Source: Allobosea thiooxidans (GTDB taxonomy: Bacteria; Pseudomonadota; Alphaproteobacteria; Rhizobiales; Beijerinckiaceae). Taken from it: DNA of 64,000 nt. This document shows positions 59,048 through 64,000 of this stretch, piece after piece. Below the pieces are notes generated by a model that made no database searches, was not told the DNA's origin, and was given only the letters and a program-made list of their open reading frames with translations. Numbering within the stretch: position 1 is the first letter of the stretch; each line of letters starts with the position of its first letter. The translations under genes and the position numbers were made by a program. Location: NCBI RefSeq assembly GCF_900168195.1, contig NZ_FUYX01000009.1:62001-126000 (forward strand), written 5' to 3'.

Positions 59048-59644
59048 ATGCCAAAGCTATCGAACAGAGATGCCATCAAGGCGGCCGGCCTCCGAGTGAT
59101 GTTCCGGCAGGGGTATCACGGCTCCGGCGTCCGCGACGTGGTGGCCGAGGCCGGGGTGCCTCAGGGCTCATTCACCAACCACTTCCGCTCGAAGGAGACC
59201 TTTGCGGCGGAGGTGTTGGACGACTACTTCGCCCACACGACGAAGCTGGTCGAGCAGGCCCTCGGCGATGCGAGCCTTGCCCCGCGCGAGCGCCTGCTGC
59301 GCTATCTGGAAATCATCACCGCGCGGCTCGCGGCGGACGATTTCACCCGCGGCTGCCTGATCGGCGACTTCAGCCTCGAAACCGCCCAGGCGAGCGAGTT
59401 GTTGCGCCAGCGCCTGGCCGAGATCTTCGCCGACTGGCTCAAACCTTTTGCCGCCTGCATCGCCGCGGCCCAGCAGGCCGGCACCATTCCGGCCCGCTTT
59501 GCCCCGGATGACCTCGCCGAATTCCTGCTCGCTTCGTGGCAGGGCGCGATTCTTCGCATGAAGGTAGAGCGCAGCCGCGCTCCGCTCGACCGCTTCCGCC
59601 GCATCGCCTTCGAAACAACCTTCCGGGAGACGCCGCATGACTGA
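59048..59644 (+). CDS. TetR-family regulator
   Basis: 198 aa. N-terminal HTH (residues ~8-50: AIKAAGLRVMFRQGYHGSGV, RDVVAEAGVPQGSFTNHFRS), then the C-terminal ligand domain of the AcrR/TetR_C type with FTRGCLIGDFSLETAQASEL. Overlaps the dehalogenase by 8 bp. Probably represses the pair until a substrate binds. Confidence 0.9.
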   Translation: MPKLSNRDAIKAAGLRVMFRQGYHGSGVRDVVAEAGVPQGSFTNHFRSKETFAAEVLDDYFAHTTKLVEQALGDASLAPRERLLRYLEIITARLAADDFTRGCLIGDFSLETAQASELLRQRLAEIFADWLKPFAACIAAAQQAGTIPARFAPDDLAEFLLASWQGAILRMKVERSRAPLDRFRRIAFETTFRETPHD

Positions 59645-60545
59645 AGATACACGTTTGCCGACTGTCGAAGTGCTGGGTTCCAGCATGGCCTACCGCAGCG
59701 CCGGAGAGTCGGGCGGTCCCGTCGCCCTGTTCCTCCACGGCAATCCGACCTCGTCCTACATCTGGCGCGACATTATCCCCGGCGTCGCCTCCACCGCCCA
59801 CTGTATTGCCCCCGACCTCATCGGCTTCGGCCAGTCAGGCAAGCCGCCGATCTCTTACCGCTTCGCCGATCAGGCCCGCTATCTCGACGCTTTCATCGAC
59901 GCGATGGAAATCGAGCAGGCCTATCTGGTGGCGCAGGACTGGGGTACGGCCCTTGCCTTCGATCTGGCGGCTCGCCGTCCCAATCTGGTGACCGGGCTTG
60001 CCTTCATGGAATTCATCCGGCCGATGGAACGCTGGGCCGACTTTCACCAGAGCGAAGCAGCCCGTGACACTTTCCGTAAGTTCCGGACGCCCGGCATCGG
60101 CGAGGAACTCATCCTCGACGGCAATGTCTTCGTGGAGCGTATCCTGCCGGGCTCGATTGTCCGCCCGCTCGCTCCCGAAGAAATGGCGACCTATCGCGCG
60201 CCATTTCCGACCCGCGAGAGTCGCGTGCCGATGTGGCGCCTGCCGAACGAGTTGCCTATCGAGCGGCAACCCGCCGATGTCTGGGACCGGCTGACCCGGG
60301 CCCATCAAGCGCTCGCAGCCTCCACCTATCGCAAGATGCTCTTCGCAGGCGATCCCGGCGCACTGGTTTCGCCGGCATTCGGCGCCGCCTTCGCCGCCGG
60401 GCTGACGAACTGCGACTTCGTCCTGCTCGGCGAAGGCCGGCACTACCTGCAGGAAGACCACCCCAAGGCCATCGCCGACAGGGTTGCCCACGAGATCCGC
60501 GCCATCGCGACGAATGCCAAATCCCTGGCCGACATCGACGCCTGA
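59637..60545 (+). CDS. Haloalkane dehalogenase, HLD-II type
   Basis: 302 aa alpha/beta hydrolase. Halide-binding Asn36 in FLHGNPTSSYIWR and Trp102; nucleophile Asp101 in VAQDWGTALAFDLA; catalytic acid Glu125 in AFMEFIRPM; His269 in GEGRHYLQEDHP. The Glu after strand 6 in FMEFIRP marks the DhaA/LinB (HLD-II) group. Converts haloalkanes to alcohols with halide release. The regulator upstream suggests it is substrate-induced. Confidence 0.9.
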   Translation: MTEDTRLPTVEVLGSSMAYRSAGESGGPVALFLHGNPTSSYIWRDIIPGVASTAHCIAPDLIGFGQSGKPPISYRFADQARYLDAFIDAMEIEQAYLVAQDWGTALAFDLAARRPNLVTGLAFMEFIRPMERWADFHQSEAARDTFRKFRTPGIGEELILDGNVFVERILPGSIVRPLAPEEMATYRAPFPTRESRVPMWRLPNELPIERQPADVWDRLTRAHQALAASTYRKMLFAGDPGALVSPAFGAAFAAGLTNCDFVLLGEGRHYLQEDHPKAIADRVAHEIRAIATNAKSLADIDA

Positions 60546-60552
60546 GAGATAT

Positions 60553-60585
60553 CGAGGCGGGCAGGCGGAGCGACTGCCCGCCTCG
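60553..60585. terminator. Hairpin between dehalogenase and fabI
   Basis: CGAGGCGGGCAG (60553-60564) and its complement (60574-60585), 12-bp perfect arms with a 9-base loop, between convergent genes. No T-run, so a presumed bidirectional stop. Confidence 0.6.
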
Positions 60586-60645
60586 CCCAGCGCGACTTCA
60601 ACGGATTATCGGTACCCGGAGTGTTTGCGGCGCGGCATCGTGAGC

Positions 60646-61431
60646 TCAATCGACGATGTGATATCCGCCGTCGATATAGAGCACCTGGCCTGTGATGAGC
60701 CGGGCCGCATCATGCGCGAGAAAGGCGGTTGCGGCGCCGACATCGTCGATGGCGACGAGCTCGCGGGCTGGCGCCTTGCGCTTGGCCTTCTCCAGCAGGG
60801 CGTCGAATTCGGGGATGCCCGAAGCGGCGCGCGTCGCCAGCGGCCCAGGTGAAATCGCGTGCACGCGGATTCCCTTCGGCCCCAGCTCGGCGGCCATGTA
60901 GCGGACGGCGGATTCAAGCGCCGCCTTTGCCACCCCCATGATGTTGTAGTTCTCCACGACCATCTGCGAGCCGTAATAGGTCATGGTGAAGAGCGTCCCG
61001 CCGTTCTTCATCAGCGGCTCCGCCAGCTGCGCCATGCGGATGAAGGACCAGCACGAGACCTCCATCGTCTTCAGGAAACCTTCGAGCGGCGCATCGGTGA
61101 CGCGCCCGGCCAGCGTGTCGCGCGGCGCGAAGGCGATGGAATGGACGACGAAGTCGAGTTCGCCCCAGGTCTCAGCGATCTGCTCGAAGACGTGCTCCAG
61201 CTGCCCGGGAACGGCAACGTCCAGCGGCAGCACGATCGGGGCTTCGAGCTGCCGGGCCAGCGGCTCGACATAGGGGCGCGCCTTCTCGTTGAGATAGGTC
61301 ACGGCCAGCTCGGCGCCGAAAGCGCGGAACGCCCGGGCGCAGCCCCAGGCGATGGAATTCTCGTTGGCGATACCAACGATCAGGCCCCTTTTGCCCTCCA
61401 GCAGTTTCGCCTTCACGGTCGGAATGGTCAT
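60646..61431 (-). CDS. fabI: Enoyl-ACP reductase
   Basis: 261 aa. GKRGLIVGIANENSIAWGCA (cofactor site), VVHSIAFAPRD, YNIMGVAKAALESAVRYMAA (Tyr-6x-Lys, active site) and RVHAISPGPLATRAASGIPE are FabI features. Reduces enoyl-ACP in fatty acid elongation. It is the last gene of the DUF3141-pta-ackA unit, 12 bases after ackA; Rhizobiales have more than one FabI, and this copy is often in this context. Confidence 0.9.
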   Translation of the reverse strand: MTIPTVKAKLLEGKRGLIVGIANENSIAWGCARAFRAFGAELAVTYLNEKARPYVEPLARQLEAPIVLPLDVAVPGQLEHVFEQIAETWGELDFVVHSIAFAPRDTLAGRVTDAPLEGFLKTMEVSCWSFIRMAQLAEPLMKNGGTLFTMTYYGSQMVVENYNIMGVAKAALESAVRYMAAELGPKGIRVHAISPGPLATRAASGIPEFDALLEKAKRKAPARELVAIDDVGAATAFLAHDAARLITGQVLYIDGGYHIVD

Positions 61432-61443
61432 GACGGCCTCGGC

Positions 61444-62625
61444 TCAATGAGTGGCGGTGATCAGTCTCAGGGTATGCCCGGCGATCATCAGCTCCTCGTC
61501 GGTCGGAACGACGTAGAGAGCCACGCGACTTGTGGGCGTCGAGATCAGCGACGAACCGGCTCTGTTGGCTTCCGGATCGAGCGCCGCTCCCAGCCATTCC
61601 ATGCGGTGAACGATGCGCTCCCGCAGCTCGGGCGCATTTTCGCCGATACCTGCCGTGAAGACGAAAGCGTCGAGCCCGCCAAGCGCCGCGGTCAGAGAGC
61701 CGATGTTGAGGGCGCAGCGATAGACGAAGTGATCGATCGCGAAGGCCGCGCGCGGATCCTTGCTCGCGAGCAGATCGCGCATGTCGTTGGAGATGCCCGA
61801 CAGCCCCTTCAGGCCGGCCTCGTGATAGAGCAGCTTTGAGACGGCCTCCGCTGGCATCCCCTTCTGCATGATCAGGTGCAGCACGACACCGGGGTCGAGC
61901 TGCCCGGGGCGGGTCCCCATCGGCAAGCCATCGAGCGCCGTGAACCCCATCGTGCTTTCGACGCTGTGTCCGTCGAGCAAGGCGCACATCGAGGCGCCGC
62001 TGCCGAGATGGGCGATGATCACCCGCCCGGCGGCATGCTGCGGCGCGATCTGACGGAGGCGACCGGCGACATACTCATATGACAGCCCATGGAAGCCGTA
62101 GCGCCGTATGCCCTCGCGGTGAAACGCGAGAGGGAGAGCGTAGAAATCGGCCAGATCCGGGTGATCGCGATGGAAGGCCGTGTCGAAGCAGGCGACCTGC
62201 GGCACATCCGGGTTGATCTCCATCGCGAGCCGGATCGGCAGCAGATTGTTGGGCTGGTGCAGAGGCGCCAGCTCGGCATAGGTCGCGAGCTTGTCGAGAA
62301 GAGCGTGGTCGATGATGGTCGGCGCGGCGTAGTCGGGGCCGCCATGCACGACGCGATGACCGATAGCCAAGAGGTTGAAGCCCTCCAGGCTGCGCAGCCA
62401 GGTTCGTGTCCTGTCGATCGCCGCCGGGAGGTCGGGTACCTCCTCGCGCTGGAAGGTCAGGTCGAAAAGGGACGTACCCTTGGCGTCGAAAGCGCGCAGA
62501 CGCGGCCGCTGCCCGATGCCGTCGAGCTGCCCCCGAATCTGGCGCGTCAGTTTCCCTTGGGAGACGGTGAAGATCTGGAACTTGAGGCTCGATGAGCCTG
62601 CATTCACCACAAGGATCGCATCCAT
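61444..62625 (-). CDS. ackA: Acetate kinase
   Basis: 393 aa from the ATG at 62625. Start motif [16 protein letters not shown], then [19 protein letters not shown] (catalytic), [32 protein letters not shown] and [16 protein letters not shown]. Converts acetyl phosphate and ADP to acetate and ATP. Four bases after pta. Confidence 0.95.
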   Translation of the reverse strand: MDAILVVNAGSSSLKFQIFTVSQGKLTRQIRGQLDGIGQRPRLRAFDAKGTSLFDLTFQREEVPDLPAAIDRTRTWLRSLEGFNLLAIGHRVVHGGPDYAAPTIIDHALLDKLATYAELAPLHQPNNLLPIRLAMEINPDVPQVACFDTAFHRDHPDLADFYALPLAFHREGIRRYGFHGLSYEYVAGRLRQIAPQHAAGRVIIAHLGSGASMCALLDGHSVESTMGFTALDGLPMGTRPGQLDPGVVLHLIMQKGMPAEAVSKLLYHEAGLKGLSGISNDMRDLLASKDPRAAFAIDHFVYRCALNIGSLTAALGGLDAFVFTAGIGENAPELRERIVHRMEWLGAALDPEANRAGSSLISTPTSRVALYVVPTDEELMIAGHTLRLITATH

Positions 62626-62629
62626 CGAC

Positions 62630-63613
62630 TCAGACCGCCGCCACGGAAGAGGCCCTTCGCCGGGCGGCCGCATAGAGCGCTGCCACGGCGCATGATGCCA
62701 GGCGCGTCCGGACCGTATCGGCCCGCGAGGTCAGGACGATCGGCACGCGCGCGCCCAGGACGATGCCGGCTGCGTCGGCATGTGAGAGGAAGGTCAGGTT
62801 CTTGGCGAGCATGTTGCCGGCCTCGAGGTCGGGGACGACGAGGATCTGCGCCCGCCCGGCCACGGGCGATTTGATGCCTTTGATTTCGGCGGCCTCCGGG
62901 GAAATGGCGTTGTCGAAGGCGAGCGGGCCATCGACCAGGGCGCCGGTGATCTGGCCGCGATCGGCCATCTTGCACAGCGCCGCTGCCTCCATCGTCGATG
63001 GAATCTTGGTCGTCACGGTCTCGACGGCGGACAGTATTGCGACGCGCGGGACGCCGAGGCCGATCCCGGCCCAGAGATCGACGGCGTTCTGGACGATATC
63101 CCGCTTTGCGTCGACGTCGGGGAAGATGTTGATCGCCGCATCGGTGATGAAGAGCGTCTCGGCATGGCCGGGCACGTCCATGATGAAGACGTGGCTGATG
63201 CGCCTTTCCGTGCGCAGCCCGGTGGCGGAGGCGGCAACCTCCCGCATCAGCTCGTCGGTGTGCAGGCTTCCCTTCATCAAGAGTTCGCCGCGCCCTTCCC
63301 GGACGAGCTTCACGGCTTCAGCCGCCGAGGCGTGGCTGTGCGGCGTGTCGACGATCTCGATGCCTCCGAGATCCAGCCCTTCGGCCTTGGCGACTTCGAT
63401 GATCCTGTGCCGCGGCCCCACCAGAACTGGCGCTATCAGCCTCTCGTCACGCGCTTCGAGCGCGCCGCGAAGCGAGGTGGCGTCGCAAGGGTGGGCGATG
63501 ACCGTCAGAGCCGGAGGATTGCTGCGCGCCGCCGCGATCAGCCTGTCGTATTTGGAGCCCGGTTGCATGGAGCCTGCATCCGATCTGCTGTCGTCGGCGG
63601 AGTGCATCCTCAA
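62630..63613 (-). CDS. Phosphate acetyl/butyryltransferase
   Basis: 327 aa PTA/PTB-family: [80 protein letters not shown]. Usually annotated as the C-terminal PTA-like part of a 'bifunctional enoyl-CoA hydratase/phosphate acetyltransferase', but the hydratase domain is absent here. Works with AckA to make acetate/ATP from acetyl-CoA. ATGA overlap with the DUF3141 gene. Confidence 0.9.
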   Translation of the reverse strand: MRMHSADDSRSDAGSMQPGSKYDRLIAAARSNPPALTVIAHPCDATSLRGALEARDERLIAPVLVGPRHRIIEVAKAEGLDLGGIEIVDTPHSHASAAEAVKLVREGRGELLMKGSLHTDELMREVAASATGLRTERRISHVFIMDVPGHAETLFITDAAINIFPDVDAKRDIVQNAVDLWAGIGLGVPRVAILSAVETVTTKIPSTMEAAALCKMADRGQITGALVDGPLAFDNAISPEAAEIKGIKSPVAGRAQILVVPDLEAGNMLAKNLTFLSHADAAGIVLGARVPIVLTSRADTVRTRLASCAVAALYAAARRRASSVAAV

Positions 63614-64000
63614 GCCCTCTGTCGCGTGGCGATGTGCAGCTTGCCGGGCGGGTTGGACCCCACCGGCGCGGCCACATCGAACAGGCTCCGGATTTCTTCG
63701 AGCTGCTCCGCCGCCTCGCCCGAGAGCGGGCCGCGCGCCGTCGCCACTTGCTCGACGAGCTTGAGCGCGTCCGCCCGGCTCCCATGGTCGGACGGCAACA
63801 GGCCGGGCAGCGTCCGCAAGGCCTCGGCCTGATCGATCAGCAACATGAAAAACTGTTCGCGCGTCAGCGCTTTGAATTCGCTCAACGTCAGGCGCCGGGC
63901 ATCCTCGCCCTGCCTTCGCAACCGCCGGATCGCCTCGAAACTGCGTTCGTCGGCGCTCTCCCGCGCCATGCCGACATAGAGCAGCGCCCGCACGCAGGCG
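63610..64000 (-). CDS. DUF3141 protein, C-terminal part, cut by window edge
   Basis: The open frame enters from the right edge (no start in window). The end, RALLYVGMARESADERSFEA, LTLSEFKALTREQFFMLLID and DQAEALRTLPGLLPSD, is the C-terminus of DUF3141 proteins, which resemble polyhydroxyalkanoate synthase. The full gene should be about 750 codons. It heads the pta-ackA-fabI operon. Confidence 0.8.
   Translation of the reverse strand, partial: ACVRALLYVGMARESADERSFEAIRRLRRQGEDARRLTLSEFKALTREQFFMLLIDQAEALRTLPGLLPSDHGSRADALKLVEQVATARGPLSGEAAEQLEEIRSLFDVAAPVGSNPPGKLHIATRQRA

Noticed and set aside
1..64000. CRISPR array
   Set aside because: No regularly spaced direct repeats were seen; the only short repeats are operators, hairpins and one 15-bp tandem duplication.

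Overview
The window is high-GC alphaproteobacterial DNA. The gene content suggests a Hyphomicrobiales (Rhizobiales) host, plausibly Bosea-like: an Omp31-type porin, a DUF3141-pta-ackA-fabI operon, tripartite tricarboxylate transporter genes, and GcrA and GapR homologues. The genus is an inference. About 58% of the window is one prophage.

Prophage, 1 to about 37.4 kb; the left end lies outside the window. The late block is on the minus strand (19752 down to 1): small and large terminase, DUF1073 portal, Mu-F-like morphogenesis protein, DUF2213 protease/scaffold, decoration protein, major capsid, connector genes, sheath (DUF3383), tube (DUF3277), a tail chaperone with a -1 frameshift, tape measure, Dit, plug, hub, Gp138-like spike, gp25-like wedge, J-like protein, DUF2612 and a tail-fibre gene cut by the edge. 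It therefore encodes a contractile-tailed phage. Lysis genes were not seen and are probably beyond the left edge. The early block is also mostly minus (28066 down to 20971): Cro-like and CII-like regulators, a GapR-domain protein, an HTH protein, GcrA, a methyltransferase, a DUF1376 replication protein, a NusG paralogue and two cargo genes. Several small genes face the other way and look like morons.

The immunity region (27.5-28.9 kb) has an S24-type repressor and three 16-bp operators. Two more copies of that operator at 31.76-31.80 kb sit in the promoter of a plus-strand operon (31.8-37.4 kb) with ERF (broken by an amber codon), YqaJ exonuclease, two HNH nucleases, an excisionase-like protein and a tyrosine integrase. 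Between them is an insulated P63C-domain gene with its own palindromic operator, and a cytochrome c cassette.

The most striking observation is the GapR-domain protein (26397-27044). It ends in a long disordered-looking linker followed by a near-perfect copy of the FtsZ C-terminal conserved peptide (IEIPAFLRR). Together with a phage GcrA and a putative adenine methyltransferase in the same overlapping operon, this suggests a phage module aimed at the alphaproteobacterial cell cycle and divisome.

Chromosome, 37.5-51.4 kb: porin, class II DAHP synthase, glutathione reductase, O-antigen ligase-like protein, tctCBA, an epimerase, an APC transporter, DUF2059, rpiA, gph and tRNA-Val(CAC). From 51.4 to 56.4 kb is a second mobile zone: a large serine recombinase with DUF2924 and DUF3489 partners, an IS701-like remnant and an IS1380 element with an amber codon. 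From 56.6 to 64 kb: an MscS-type channel, a TetR-haloalkane dehalogenase pair, and the fabI-ackA-pta-DUF3141 operon running off the right edge.
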